NCBI RefSeq assembly: GCF_008014675.1
Contig: NZ_VOXD01000026.1
Location: 34,477 to 98,476 of the forward strand
Source of the DNA: Neolewinella aurantiaca
Lineage (GTDB): Bacteria > Bacteroidota > Bacteroidia > Chitinophagales > Saprospiraceae
Length of the DNA: 64,000 nt
Direction of reading: 5' to 3'
A model generated the notes under the pieces. It was not told where the DNA came from. It worked only from the letters and a program-made list of their open reading frames with translations, and searched no databases. Below, one piece after another: positions 36,132 through 45,456 of this stretch. How positions within the stretch are numbered: the stretch's first letter is position 1; each line of letters starts with the position of its first letter. The translations under genes were made by a program, and so were the position numbers.

Positions 36132-38015
36132 TTATTGTTTAATGATCCGCTTTGTAATCGTTCCTCCCGATCGACCAACGTCGATCCGCAACAGATACAT
36201 CCCCTGCGGCAGGTTGCTCAGGTCAAGTTCTGCGGACGAAAGTTGAGCAAATTTCACGCTCTGCACCCGTTTCCCGGCGGCAGTCCATACACTCACCCGC
36301 GCACCGGAAGCAATGCTGCTACGCAGCTGGATCAGTCCAAGGACCGGATTCGGAAAAACGTCTACGCTGTGGCTTGCGGCGGCTTCTGCCGCCGTGCTTA
36401 CGGTAGTACGGCATTCAGGAGGAGCCATGTTTTCCAGGATAGCCTGGTATTTTGGCGCGGGTACATTGGAGGTGTCCTGATCCATAGTTTCCAGCATGCC
36501 CCAGCTTCCGTACTGGGCATTCCGGCTCGACACGAAAGAAAAGTGCATAATCCTCAGCGGTTCAGTGCCCGTTTGCAACGTGCGCAATGAATCGAACCAG
36601 GCGGTGTACAAATCATACATGCCCGGGCTGCGCTGCGCGTCCACAAGAGCTTCTCCGTAGGATGGATAAACACCGAAGGGGTTGGGAGTGAGGTGCTGGC
36701 CACCTTCATAAAAAACCAGCGGCAGCCCCAACGGGTCGGCAACCTCGGTCTTCTGCTCACTCACATAACCAAAGCTGGTAGACATAGAGATCGTCGCCTG
36801 CTCGATAATGTCGGCAGCAGTAGCCGATTCGCCCAGCTGGTCCAGTGTAGTTTCCGCAGCATCAGTGAACCCGAAGTAGCAGGTAGGCGTAATGGCGTCA
36901 AAACTACCTTCCCTGAGGTTGTTTGCGATGCGCTGGCTGACGTCCACCCAGGATAGCTGAGTTCCCACTACCCTGGTGATCCGGTTTGTCTGCCCGGCAA
37001 AAGCGGTGGTGAATGCGTCAAGACAACGCTGGATGTAGGGAACCAGCCCTTCGGGCCAGCTTGTTCCGGTTTGTTCACAGCCGTAGTAATTCAGCCACTG
37101 GGCCTGACCGAAAATCCAGTTCCAAAGCTCGTTGCTGTATTCAACGTAGAGGTGGCGTTCGGGCTCGAGGCTGTCCCGCATGAACTCAGCCAGTGACTGG
37201 CTGTATTCGGGGCTGGCCCGGTGAGGAACGCAGATCCAACCGTCGAGGTCGTAATCATTGAGCAGTTTCACCATCATTTCGTAGGGAATCCCTTTTTCGT
37301 AGGCCCAGGTGTAATGGTCCATTTGGGAGCGCTCAGCCCAGTCGAATTCATTGGGGTTGTTCCAGCCTTCGCTACGTTTCTCCCCCCAGTTGTTGGTTTG
37401 GCCCCAGTCCATGAACCGTACGGTTTGAAAGGATTGGAGTTTATCGATAAAAACGGGATTAAACGGCTGTTCTTCGTAGGTTGCTTCAGCCCCCGGCATA
37501 AGCAAGCGGATGTTACGAATGGGGTCGTTGATGTCAGAGGTTTCAATGGCCAGTTCAACGATGCCCTGCTCCTGCGGGACGAGGTCGAACGTCATCCGGT
37601 GTGGCCCGGTGGTCGTCAGGTTACTGAAGCTACCGAACAACCTGAAACTACCGGTTCCTTCCCACAACACTACATATTCCCCGGCGGGCCAGCCGCGGGT
37701 GTCTCCCCAAATCGTAACTACTTCCTGCGGATAGACGGACTCTGGTATATTTTGGGGCACGTGGGTCGGATAGCCATCCGGGCGGTAACTGAGGTTGGTG
37801 GCCTGCTCACTGTTAAAGGCTGCCTGCGGGTTACCAACATCTTTGGTGTACCATTCCCGGGCGTTTCTCATCAGGTTAACGAAGGGCAATTCGGTACCGA
37901 AATCGGCCAATCCGCCGAGGTTCACTCCAATGTCGAGTTGACAGTCAGCGTCTGACTGAGCATGTGAAAGTGAACACGCAAACAAAAGAAGGAGGACAAC
38001 AATCGTTTTTCTCAT
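36132..38015 (-). CDS. T9SS-exported glycosidase-like protein
   Basis: 627 aa from ATG 38015. Signal peptide (RKTIVVLLLLFACSLSHAQ). The body resembles a TIM-barrel glycoside-hydrolase-like family: VRFMDWGQTNNW, PYEMMVKLLNDYDLDGWICVPHRAS and YVEYSNELWNW, whose NE is a plausible acid/base, plus VFYEGGQHL, whose Glu may be the nucleophile. The T9SS type A sorting domain has DVFPNPVLGLIQL and NLPQGMYLLRIDV. The substrate is unknown, probably a plant or algal polysaccharide. Likely extracellular. Confidence 0.8.
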   Translation of the reverse strand: MRKTIVVLLLLFACSLSHAQSDADCQLDIGVNLGGLADFGTELPFVNLMRNAREWYTKDVGNPQAAFNSEQATNLSYRPDGYPTHVPQNIPESVYPQEVVTIWGDTRGWPAGEYVVLWEGTGSFRLFGSFSNLTTTGPHRMTFDLVPQEQGIVELAIETSDINDPIRNIRLLMPGAEATYEEQPFNPVFIDKLQSFQTVRFMDWGQTNNWGEKRSEGWNNPNEFDWAERSQMDHYTWAYEKGIPYEMMVKLLNDYDLDGWICVPHRASPEYSQSLAEFMRDSLEPERHLYVEYSNELWNWIFGQAQWLNYYGCEQTGTSWPEGLVPYIQRCLDAFTTAFAGQTNRITRVVGTQLSWVDVSQRIANNLREGSFDAITPTCYFGFTDAAETTLDQLGESATAADIIEQATISMSTSFGYVSEQKTEVADPLGLPLVFYEGGQHLTPNPFGVYPSYGEALVDAQRSPGMYDLYTAWFDSLRTLQTGTEPLRIMHFSFVSSRNAQYGSWGMLETMDQDTSNVPAPKYQAILENMAPPECRTTVSTAAEAAASHSVDVFPNPVLGLIQLRSSIASGARVSVWTAAGKRVQSVKFAQLSSAELDLSNLPQGMYLLRIDVGRSGGTITKRIIKQ

Positions 38016-38432
38016 AATGAAGGCTTTACGCAAAGCCTGGCTTCTGATCTCCGAGGAAGAAGCCTGGGCTCATGGTATACTTAGCTTCGGGTGGTAGCCG
38101 AAGGTATAAAGATAGGCACGCCCTTCGGATGTCCGCCCCACCCTCCTGTATATACCTGAACCGAATCTCTCCTTCGTGAAAACCAAATCGCTTATCGCAT
38201 ATCCTTTGTCTGTTTTCTGATAAGCCTCCGGCTGAAGCCGGGGCTACTGTATAAGAAGAAAGGAACGGTTACCGTTCGGACAACTTAACTTGAATCAATG
38301 GTGGCCGTGACGTCAGCCACAAATGCGAAGGAAACAGCCGAAGTTTACGCTATCTACCGATCTTACCACGGTCGAAAACTGACATAAAAACCCTCTTTGC
38401 ACCTGCGTACGCGCCTTAAAATCGTTGCGGGA
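38016..38432. other. 417-bp intergenic region with a palindromic repeat and element copy 10
   Basis: Upstream of the glycosidase-like gene and downstream of the AI-2E gene. It holds CCGGCTGAAGCCGG at 38229-38242, a REP-like palindrome resembling parts of the 47.4-kb tandem array (CGGCT...AGCCG), preceded by GATAAG-like text. It also holds one minus-oriented dispersed element. No gene is visible. Confidence 0.55.
38398..38415 (-). repeat. Dispersed element, copy 10
   Basis: Minus strand GGCGCGTACGCAGGTGCA then AAGAGGGTTT. Just past the AI-2E gene stop. Confidence 0.75.
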
Positions 38433-39464
38433 CTAAACCCGCCCCCTGCGCGACATAAGTACCGCCAACGGCCTGGTTGATTTGAACTGCGCCAGAAAAG
38501 TGATGATTGCAAACGTAATGGGTACACACAGCAGCATGCCGACTATTCCCCATAACAACCCCCACAGGATGAGGGAAAAGATTATTACGAAGGGACTGAT
38601 ATTCAACGCATCACCGTATAGTTTCGGTTCCAGCAGCCCCCCGATACAAAGTTGAATGATTCCCACTCCCACCACTACGATTATGAACGGCGAAAGGTAA
38701 TCGAACTGAACAAGGGCCATGGTGCTGGGCAAAATTGTGGCAACGATGGAACCGATGGTGGGAATGAAATTGAGGGCAAAAATGGAGAAAGCCCAGAAAA
38801 TGGCGAAGTCGACCCCGGCATAAGCGATAACGAAGTAGCTCAGAAAACCGGTAGCGAAAGAGGCTGCGAACTTTACACCAACGTAGGTCCGAATGGCCTT
38901 ATTCAGTTTGTTGAGCACTCCCAACAACCTCGCCTTCCGGTGAGAGCTAAGTTCCAAAGCGGCCAGTTTCCGCGGAAAAGTGTGTTGCTCGACCAGGAGG
39001 AAAAGCGTGTAAAGTAAAACGAGCAAAAACTGCCGGGTAGCCGTGGTGAAAGTGGCCAGTAAACCCAGCAGGTAGTCATCGACGTTAAGTTCCTGGGTAA
39101 GCGTTTTCAGGGTCAGGTTTTCGTCGTAGCCAAAACCGGCGAGTATGTGCGCGAACTGCCGTTCCAGATTGACCCAATATTCAGGGGCAGTATCGATCAT
39201 CTCGTGAATTTGCGATCCGATCAGGCTGCCCGCCAGTACGATGACACCCAACACGAGGATGGCAGCAACGGAAAGACTGGCACCGCGGGCACTTCGTATA
39301 CCAAGAACAGGCACCTTTCTGACGAGCTGATCTACGGCATTAATAAGGTACCAAAGCACAAAGCCCATCACGACGGGAACGAGCAAAACCTTACCAAAAA
39401 TCATCAGACAGACGAACAGGCAAGCCAGGGCGAGGGAGTAGGTTATTTTCTGAAGTGGTAGCAT
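38433..39464 (-). CDS. AI-2E family transporter (YdiK/TqsA-like)
   Basis: 343 aa with about eight helices. Family features are the N-terminal paired helices (LALACLFVCLMIFGKVLLVPVVMG), a soluble loop (residues about 90-150), and the C-terminal FALNFIPTIGSIVATILPS and GGLLEPKLYGDALNISPFVII segments. Members export small molecules such as AI-2 or act in Na+/H+ exchange; which applies here is not determined. Confidence 0.92.
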   Translation of the reverse strand: MLPLQKITYSLALACLFVCLMIFGKVLLVPVVMGFVLWYLINAVDQLVRKVPVLGIRSARGASLSVAAILVLGVIVLAGSLIGSQIHEMIDTAPEYWVNLERQFAHILAGFGYDENLTLKTLTQELNVDDYLLGLLATFTTATRQFLLVLLYTLFLLVEQHTFPRKLAALELSSHRKARLLGVLNKLNKAIRTYVGVKFAASFATGFLSYFVIAYAGVDFAIFWAFSIFALNFIPTIGSIVATILPSTMALVQFDYLSPFIIVVVGVGIIQLCIGGLLEPKLYGDALNISPFVIIFSLILWGLLWGIVGMLLCVPITFAIITFLAQFKSTRPLAVLMSRRGRV

Positions 39465-39515
39465 TAGGGTGAAAACCCGGATTGACGCTAAAAGGTCACC
39501 GGAAATAGCAAATTT

Positions 39516-40454
39516 TTACTTTGCTTTTCCGTAGCCAAATCCCAATAATGTCGGGCCTCCTTTCTTGCCCTCATTAGAAATGTACATATCACCATTTTTC
39601 AGAAAGGTAATTCCCTCTGGCTGAGCAAAATGCTTTTTGTCCAGCGGGTGAACACCTTCTACTTCACCAGCTTTGCTCATGACGTAAAGCAGGTGATCCT
39701 GAGAAGATAAAATATATACCTGGCCTGTGATCGGGTGAATTGCAATTCCCGAAGGATTGATCCCAGCCTCCTTTCCTTTTTTCTTGCCACTCTTCGTTGC
39801 ACCGTAAGACTTGAGCGCGCGTGCGATCTGGTCTTCACTGAAAGTGAATACGGGTGCGGGCAAGACTTCCTTTTTCGTCAGGTCAAAGCCATAGACCACT
39901 TTCATGTTTTCATAATGGTCGTCCTTCGATTTTGATTTCCCGGCGATCAGTAGCCGGTTATTACCGGCATCGAAACTGAGTCCTTCACTTTCTTTGACCG
40001 GCACATCGGTGTTGAAGGAGGTTACCTCAAATTTATCCGCGCGGTAATCATCAATTTCGAAAATTTTACCGTCGCTGCGCAGTACGTACAGGCTATTATT
40101 GGCCCGGGCAATTCCCTCGTAGTCGCCGGGGCCAGCGAATTCGATCTCCCGGATTACCTTCTTTTGGGTCAGGTCGTAGATGAACACGATGCCATCCTCG
40201 TCCTGTACACTGGCGAGGGTATTTCCATCAAGATTGGTCAGGCCGGAGACTTCCAGCAACTCGTCCGGCAATTCATTCGATGAATGCGGATGCAGGAAGT
40301 CGTACTCGCCGGAGGAGCGTTTGACTGCGGTCGTTACCTTGCCGTAGCGATCTTTATTGAACGGTTGATGCTCGACGACATACGTGAACGCCGTTACGGA
40401 GATGGCAAAGAAGCCGAAGGCAACAGCAAGTAGTGGTTTCATGTAGTAACTCAT
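39516..40454 (-). CDS. SdiA-regulated-like exported propeller protein
   Basis: 312 aa. An N-terminal anchor (MKPLLAVAFGFFAISVTAFTYVV) precedes a beta-propeller with ELLEVSGLTNLDGNTLASVQDEDG, GDYEGIARANNSLYVLRSDG, ESEGLSFDAGNNRLLIAGKSK, GINPSGIAIHPITGQVYIL and FAQPEGITFLKNGDMYISNEG. This is the SdiA-regulated family (PF06977), whose function is unknown. ATG 40442 is an alternative start. It follows the PepSY-like gene. Confidence 0.85.
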   Translation of the reverse strand: MSYYMKPLLAVAFGFFAISVTAFTYVVEHQPFNKDRYGKVTTAVKRSSGEYDFLHPHSSNELPDELLEVSGLTNLDGNTLASVQDEDGIVFIYDLTQKKVIREIEFAGPGDYEGIARANNSLYVLRSDGKIFEIDDYRADKFEVTSFNTDVPVKESEGLSFDAGNNRLLIAGKSKSKDDHYENMKVVYGFDLTKKEVLPAPVFTFSEDQIARALKSYGATKSGKKKGKEAGINPSGIAIHPITGQVYILSSQDHLLYVMSKAGEVEGVHPLDKKHFAQPEGITFLKNGDMYISNEGKKGGPTLLGFGYGKAK

Positions 40455-40484
40455 GGTTGAAATTTTAGGATTAAAAAGCAAGGG

Positions 40485-40515
40485 TGGCCGACAGAATTAT
40501 CGGCCAGCCACCCCG
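40485..40515 (-). terminator. Probable terminator between the PepSY-like and SdiA-regulated-like genes
   Basis: GGGTGGCCGA/TCGGCC...CCACCC inverted repeat with a 4-nt bulge, followed on the minus strand by TTGCTTTTTAA. Confidence 0.6.
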
Positions 40516-40559
40516 AACGAATCATTCCGGATTATCAGGAACTTTACGGCTTAGCAGTT

Positions 40560-41009
40560 TCAGTCTTTTACTTTGGCGAGCACTTTTCCGTCGGCGCTGA
40601 ATACGACTTCCCAGTCTTTTTTCAACAATGCCTCCAGCTCAACCTCGTAGGTGGTGCCTTGTGGTGTTGTAATCATGTCGACATCATCAATGGTGTAGCC
40701 CTCAAACTGGGCGTTGATGGTGTTAACGATGGCCCGGGGCAGTTCACTGGGAAGGATCTCGGCTTCCTTGCGCACAACGTTACTGCCACTGTCGTACCAG
40801 ATTTTGTAGTCAGCATCGGTACCGGTTTCAAATTCTACACGGTAAAACTCGCCCTCCCGTTTCCACTCTACGTCTACAGACTGCGGGTGGTTGGAGGAGA
40901 AATGATTTTTGACCACCGAGGGGACTTCCCCGTAGGAGGTTGATTGCCCGTAGGCGTTACAGGCAAACAAAATTGTAAAAGCGACAAAGGCAAAAAATTG
41001 CTTATTCAT
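40560..41009 (-). CDS. Exported PepSY-like (DUF2874) protein
   Basis: 149 aa. Signal peptide (MNKQFFAFVAFTILFACNAYG), then two PepSY-like halves: VPSVVKNHFSSNHPQSVDVEWKREGEFYRVEF and LPRAIVNTINAQFEGYTIDDVDMITTPQGTTYEVEL, each split around the typical beta hairpin. Such periplasmic proteins are often controlled by an adjacent two-component system. The OmpR/HK pair lies 302 bp upstream, so that link is likely but unproven. Confidence 0.85.
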   Translation of the reverse strand: MNKQFFAFVAFTILFACNAYGQSTSYGEVPSVVKNHFSSNHPQSVDVEWKREGEFYRVEFETGTDADYKIWYDSGSNVVRKEAEILPSELPRAIVNTINAQFEGYTIDDVDMITTPQGTTYEVELEALLKKDWEVVFSADGKVLAKVKD

Positions 41010-41311
41010 GGTATAAAATTTGGGGCCTGACCGCCCATAAGGCCGGTTGTCCCGGTGATTGATACCACAAAGTTCAGGGGCGATTCTGTAAAGAATTGGT
41101 AATGCAATTCCTGATTTGAATTCAAGCAGAGTTTATCTGCATCAAAAAGGGCAGATTGATAGCATTTCGGGCAGAAACAAACTATGTCTACTACCCGCAG
41201 GCTAGGGACTTTTACTGGTCAACCTGATCCAGGACGCGAGTCAGCAGAGGGGAAACCAGAGGTTTCCAGGCATGGCAATTTCTACATTTAGATTTACGCC
41301 CGGGCAAGGCG
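41010..41311. other. 302-bp intergenic region
   Basis: Lies between the sensor kinase stop and the PepSY-like gene start. It contains a 7-bp perfect hairpin GGAAACC-AGA-GGTTTCC at 41251-41267 but no T tract. It presumably carries the promoter of the PepSY-like gene; no clear -7 box was fixed. Confidence 0.45.
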
Positions 41312-42574
41312 TTAAAAATCCACCCGGAACGAGTGAGAGTCTTCGTAGGAGTAAGAGACTTTATAGCCATAAAGGTCACAGATAGCGTGCACGATGGCCA
41401 GTCCCAGGCCCGTGCTTTTTCGTGCTCCGTCTGCTTTGTAGAACCGTTTAAAGACCATACTCCCGTTCAATTCGCCGGTGGACGAAGTGTTGTTTACGGT
41501 CATTGACCGGTCGCCGAAGGCGACCCTGACGGTTCCCCCTTCAATGTTATGAAAGATGGCGTTTCGTATCAGATTGGCAACCAGGACGTACGCCAGGTGA
41601 GCATCCATATTGGCAACCACTTCTTCTGCTTCCTCGAAGCTGATTTCGATATTCCGGTAAAGAAACAGCTCCTCCAGTTCGTCCTCCACACGCCGCATCA
41701 CCTGGTTGATGGATACGGGATGGTTATCGAAAAACTGCTTGTTTTCGATCTTACTCAGCAGCAATAAAGAGCGGTTGAGCTGAATCAGGCGGGCGGTTGT
41801 ATCCATCACCTGGCTAACGACTGCGGCGTTTTCGGGCATCAGGCGGCTGTCTTCCAGCAGCAATTCAAGTTTGTTGGTGATTACCGCCAGGGGTGTTTGC
41901 AGCTCGTGGGCCGCGTTTTCGTTGAATTGTTTCTGGTTGCGGTAGGCTTCGCGGCTGTGCAGGATCAGGATGTCGGCCGACTTCTTAAGTTCCAGAAACT
42001 CTTTGGTGTCGGTTTCAATGGGATTCATTTCTTCATCTCTGTCTATCCGGTAGCGCTTCAACTGCTCTAGGTAATCGTAGAAGGGTTGCCACAACTTCTT
42101 GAGGGCCAGATTATTGATGAGTGCAATACTCCCCAGCAGCAACAGGTAGAGCCAAAGCACGGACCAGAGCAAATTGGCAATTTGGTCGTCTTCTTCCACC
42201 ATCGAATTGATGACCTTGAGCTCGTAATACTTCCCGCCCCGTTCGAAAGCTGTTGTGAGTAAGCGGACGGGCTCCATCTCTTCTTCGTTGAGCATGTACA
42301 TGAGCGTGTCCTGATAAAGGTCTTTTCTGGCCAGTGCGTTCCGCTGGCCAATCTCCCGGATCGAGTAATTACCTTCCGCGAATTCTCTGCGCGAAAGCAC
42401 CGTGCTGTCTTCGGCAGACTTCCTGATGATCAGCAACTTGGAGTTATCTAATCCGTCGTCGATACTGTCGTAAACCTCATCGAGCATATTCACGTAGAAC
42501 ACCACCGCCCAGACACTGACGATGACAAACAGCGGCACGAATAAATAGAGCAAAGACTGGTTCAGCAACTTCAT
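41312..42574 (-). CDS. Two-component sensor histidine kinase
   Basis: 420 aa. Two membrane helices (LLNQSLLYLFVPLFVIVSVWAVVFYV; LLWSVLWLYLLLLGSIALI) bracket a sensor domain. The dimerisation His is in NAAHELQTPLAVI near residue 222. The ATPase domain has NLIRNAIFHN and STGLGLAIVHAI. It overlaps the regulator gene by ATGA (42571-42574) and is its partner. Confidence 0.95.
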   Translation of the reverse strand: MKLLNQSLLYLFVPLFVIVSVWAVVFYVNMLDEVYDSIDDGLDNSKLLIIRKSAEDSTVLSRREFAEGNYSIREIGQRNALARKDLYQDTLMYMLNEEEMEPVRLLTTAFERGGKYYELKVINSMVEEDDQIANLLWSVLWLYLLLLGSIALINNLALKKLWQPFYDYLEQLKRYRIDRDEEMNPIETDTKEFLELKKSADILILHSREAYRNQKQFNENAAHELQTPLAVITNKLELLLEDSRLMPENAAVVSQVMDTTARLIQLNRSLLLLSKIENKQFFDNHPVSINQVMRRVEDELEELFLYRNIEISFEEAEEVVANMDAHLAYVLVANLIRNAIFHNIEGGTVRVAFGDRSMTVNNTSSTGELNGSMVFKRFYKADGARKSTGLGLAIVHAICDLYGYKVSYSYEDSHSFRVDF

Positions 42575-43248
42575 ATCCGGACCAGTTTGTAGCCAAGCCC
42601 GTACACCGTTTCGATTTCGATTTCGGCAGCCGATTCCTTAAGTTTTTTGCGGATGTTCTTTATTTGTGAGTAAATAAAATCGAAGTTATCCGCTTGGTCC
42701 ATATGATCTCCCCAAACGTATTCGGCCAGAGCAACGCGGGTGACAAGGCGCTGTTGGTTGAGGAGGAAATAATTGAGGATATCGAATTCTTTGCGGTTGA
42801 GTTGTACCTCCTGGTTGTTTACGAAGAGCTGGCGATCGTTTAGGTCCAGGCGGACGTTTTTCCATTCCACGACTTCTTTCCCGTCCAGTTTATTGCGGCG
42901 GAGAACGGCCTTTACGCGGGCGTTCAGTTCTGCGAGGTGAAAGGGCTTGGTCAGGTAGTCGTCTGCGCCCAGTTCCAGGCCCTTCAGCTTGTCGTCGAGG
43001 GTATTTTTTGCGGAGATGATGATAACGTTTTCCGACTTGCCTTGCTTTTTGAGTTCTGCCAACAGCTCCAGGCCGTTCCCGTCGGGCAGCATGATGTCCA
43101 GCAGGATGCAATCGTACTCGTAGAGGAATATTTTTTCGGACGCCGTGTCAAAATCAGACGCCGTTTCTATCCGGTAGCTTTCTTTTTCGAGAGAGCTTCC
43201 GATAGCTTCCCTCAGGCCAACCTCGTCTTCTACAATTAGAATTTTCAT
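42571..43248 (-). CDS. OmpR/PhoB-type response regulator
   Basis: 225 aa. Receiver with phosphoacceptor Asp51 (CILLDIMLPDG) and the Lys in LTKPFHLAEL. The winged helix has VQLNRKEFDILNYFLLNQQRLVTR and VYGLGYKLV. First gene of a two-gene operon with the sensor kinase; a PepSY-like target may follow. The signal is unknown. Confidence 0.96.
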   Translation of the reverse strand: MKILIVEDEVGLREAIGSSLEKESYRIETASDFDTASEKIFLYEYDCILLDIMLPDGNGLELLAELKKQGKSENVIIISAKNTLDDKLKGLELGADDYLTKPFHLAELNARVKAVLRRNKLDGKEVVEWKNVRLDLNDRQLFVNNQEVQLNRKEFDILNYFLLNQQRLVTRVALAEYVWGDHMDQADNFDFIYSQIKNIRKKLKESAAEIEIETVYGLGYKLVRI

Positions 43249-43296
43249 GGGGTAAAATAATGACTGAAATACGTAAAGATTCTGGAAAGACCCGGC

Positions 43297-43314
43297 GGCG
43301 CGAACGCAGGTGCA
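43297..43314 (+). repeat. Dispersed element, copy 11 (half of an inverted pair)
   Basis: GGCGCGAACGCAGGTGCA. Paired in inverse orientation with copy 12 across about 55 bases. Confidence 0.8.
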
Positions 43315-43369
43315 CAGAAAGGATGAAAGAGATGCAGGCGTTTGTCCCCGTCTTCTTAAACCCGGTCAT

Positions 43370-43388
43370 TGCACCTGCGTCAGCGCCC
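43370..43388 (-). repeat. Dispersed element, copy 12 (half of an inverted pair)
   Basis: Minus strand GGGCGCTGACGCAGGTGCA. Could fold with copy 11 into a long hairpin between the regulator gene and a lipoprotein gene. Confidence 0.8.
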
Positions 43389-43416
43389 TCCGGTCGTTCA
43401 GTAGTACCTCTTCGTG

Positions 43417-43947
43417 TCAGTTAATCCTGATTCCCCGTGTGGTGAAGGATATACCCTGCTGCCCGTAAACAGAAATGAAGATCCCCTCGAAGAAAGGATC
43501 GTGGCTCCCAACGGGCTTACGCCAGCGGAACACAAAGTTGTCTCCCGTCCCACCCTCCAGGTCTCCTTCGGTAATGATGATCGAAACCGTTTCGAGGGGC
43601 GCCAGGTAGATAGGCGTATCAAAATAACTCCTGATCTGCTCACCGTCCGTCTTGTGGTAATCAGCCCCTTCAATGTAGACGGTGTCTTTCAGATTGATAT
43701 TCCGCAAGCTGATGGTTCCCGTAAGGCTGAAAGTATGGGTCTCAGATTTGGTGTATATCTCGGAATAACTTGAGAGGTAAGTACTCCCCGTTTCCATAGA
43801 ATCAGTCGCAAAAACTTCGGCCTGCCGCCTCGTCCAATCTTCCGCGGGGATGGAAGTAATCTCACGGGCGGGCGGCGAAGGGTCACAGCTGACCACCAAA
43901 AGCGCTAGTAACAGCATAATTGGTCCGGTAAATGAAAAATCACGCAT
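43417..43947 (-). CDS. DUF3124 lipoprotein
   Basis: 176 aa. Lipobox LLLALLVVSCDP near residue 21. Its body has the DUF3124 pattern: STYLSSYSEIYT, LTGTISLRNIN, VYIEGADYHKTDGEQIRSYFDTPIYLAPLETV and GGTGDNFVFRW, ending EGIFISVYGQQGISF. It is a membrane-anchored protein of unknown role, probably a small structural or envelope-stress factor. Another ATG at 43917 would also keep the lipobox. Confidence 0.88.
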   Translation of the reverse strand: MRDFSFTGPIMLLLALLVVSCDPSPPAREITSIPAEDWTRRQAEVFATDSMETGSTYLSSYSEIYTKSETHTFSLTGTISLRNINLKDTVYIEGADYHKTDGEQIRSYFDTPIYLAPLETVSIIITEGDLEGGTGDNFVFRWRKPVGSHDPFFEGIFISVYGQQGISFTTRGIRIN

Positions 43948-44008
43948 TGGCTTTTGGTTTTATGAGGGAAATACCGCTTATAACAAACGGAATCATCGGC
44001 AATATCGG

Positions 44009-44407
44009 CTATTTCCATCTGGAAATAAGCCGGGTAGACCGCTTTTTGATCCGTCGGTTTTTGTAACGAGGTCCCGCTACCCACCGGTGTGACCGTACGG
44101 GCGCGACTCTCTTACTGCTTCTGAAGGATCGTTCCCGGCTGTTTTTGTAAGCAGGCCCAGCAGGCGAAGAACGCGCTTCTGCCTTTGCAGCTGGAGCAGC
44201 TGGTTTCCGGGTAACCGTGAAGCGGCCGGCGGCATTGGGGTTCTTATAATGGGGGGAGATGGTTGAAAGCTTTTCCATACGCTGTAACCGCTCGATCCTC
44301 TTACTCCATGGTATAGAGTCGACGGAAGAGAGCTCCGCATCATTCGCTGTTGCGCTTAACACGGGTAGTAGAAACAAGATGAAAAAGCAAAAGCTTTTGG
44401 TTTGCAT
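44009..44407 (-). CDS. Small basic exported protein with YKN repeats
   Basis: 132 aa from the ATG at 44407, chosen because MQTKSFCFFILFLLPVLSATA is a signal peptide (an upstream in-frame extension lacks one). The rest is rich in Lys/Arg/Ser/Ala with three similar motifs: HYKNPNAAG, AYKNSRERS and RYKNRRIKKRS. Unknown function; no homology recognised. Could be a low-complexity envelope protein or an overcalled gene, since no conserved fold is visible. Confidence 0.55.
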   Translation of the reverse strand: MQTKSFCFFILFLLPVLSATANDAELSSVDSIPWSKRIERLQRMEKLSTISPHYKNPNAAGRFTVTRKPAAPAAKAEARSSPAGPAYKNSRERSFRSSKRVAPVRSHRWVAGPRYKNRRIKKRSTRLISRWK

Positions 44408-44662
44408 GATCTGAAAAATTAAAAAATGAATAGAGTCTAAAGAACTTCTGAAACTATAATATGAAGCCCTGAAGAAAAGCAGAGATGCTGCTTCTTCAAA
44501 GCCCGAATAAGGGTAATATTTTCTTTTCGCTATGCTGTTAGTCAAACAAAAGATAAGGAATGTATGCCTGAAATCAGGGCAACGGTGGTGACACACCACC
44601 AGCCGGTTCTTTGGCTGCGCTTAAGGCCCGGCTCTTCCTCCGAGGAAAGATTTCCTGCCGTT

Positions 44663-45169
44663 TTAATCGTTGGCGATCACTTCCCAGATTTCCTCCTCAC
44701 TGTTCAGAGCAGCTTTGAGCTCGTCCACATCCTGAACGCCAATGAAGTAATGGCTACCGTCTTTGGTTTTGATCATTAGCCCGTTGCGGCCATCCAGAGA
44801 GTAGAATTTTTCGTCGGTCATTGTCACTTTAGGACGGTCGAATTTGGTCAGAGATGGCGTCTTGACAATGGTACAGGATTCGATATCGTCCCAGGCAATT
44901 TTCTTGGAGGAAGCGATTGGTCCTTTGATCTTGAGTTTAATTTTCTCGTCGGTAATCGTCAGTTTGTACCTCAGGCTGGTGAGCCAGTAAATAGCATATC
45001 CCAAGCCAAGAGCCAGCAACAAACTGGCGATGCTGTATACAATATCAGTTTCGGGCCTCCAGAAATAGGAGGACGCCCCGTAGAGCAGTCCGGCAGTTGC
45101 CAGAACGAGCAAAACGAGAATGAACCAGTCGTGAAACCGTTGCTTTTCCTGATATATTTTATTGGCCAT
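44663..45169 (-). CDS. Membrane protein with PH-like domain
   Basis: 168 aa. Two N-terminal helices (WFILVLLVLATAGLLYGASSYFW; SIASLLLALGLGYAIYWL) are followed by a beta-rich domain (YKLTITDEKIKLKIKGPIASSKKIAWDDIESC, KFYSLDGRNGLMIKTKDGSHYFIGVQD) typical of bacterial PH-like domains. Ends with a weak acidic tail. Unknown role; many such proteins are stress-linked. Confidence 0.75.
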   Translation of the reverse strand: MANKIYQEKQRFHDWFILVLLVLATAGLLYGASSYFWRPETDIVYSIASLLLALGLGYAIYWLTSLRYKLTITDEKIKLKIKGPIASSKKIAWDDIESCTIVKTPSLTKFDRPKVTMTDEKFYSLDGRNGLMIKTKDGSHYFIGVQDVDELKAALNSEEEIWEVIAND

Positions 45170-45427
45170 GGCGTTTGGGGTGTATTTTGTTATTGAACCG
45201 GTACAAAGTACCGGGGTTCGGGTACGATCAAACTAATTATGTCTGCTGCAAAAGATTTAACATGGGGGACAGCGCTGGTTTACCCGGCCGGGGATTTTGC
45301 AGGAATCGACCGCAATAAACCTGGCGTTTCTCCAGAAATGGAAAAGCATTTGGCCTTCGGCATCCTACTTAATAGGGATCAATCCGGGGAATCCGTCAAA
45401 ATCCGTGATTCTATCTGTCCCGCGTTC

Positions 45428-45435
45428 TATCTTTG
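45428..45435 (+). promoter_or_regulatory. -7 box of aspS
   Basis: TATCTTTG matches TAnnTTTG exactly and ends 21 nt before the ATG at 45457. No clear TTTG lies at -33. Confidence 0.55.
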
Positions 45436-45456
45436 CCCGTCCAAAATAAGAACTTC

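Noticed and set aside
41251..41267. GGAAACC-AGA-GGTTTCC hairpin as a terminator of the sensor kinase
   Set aside because: Stem is short and no T tract follows on either strand.
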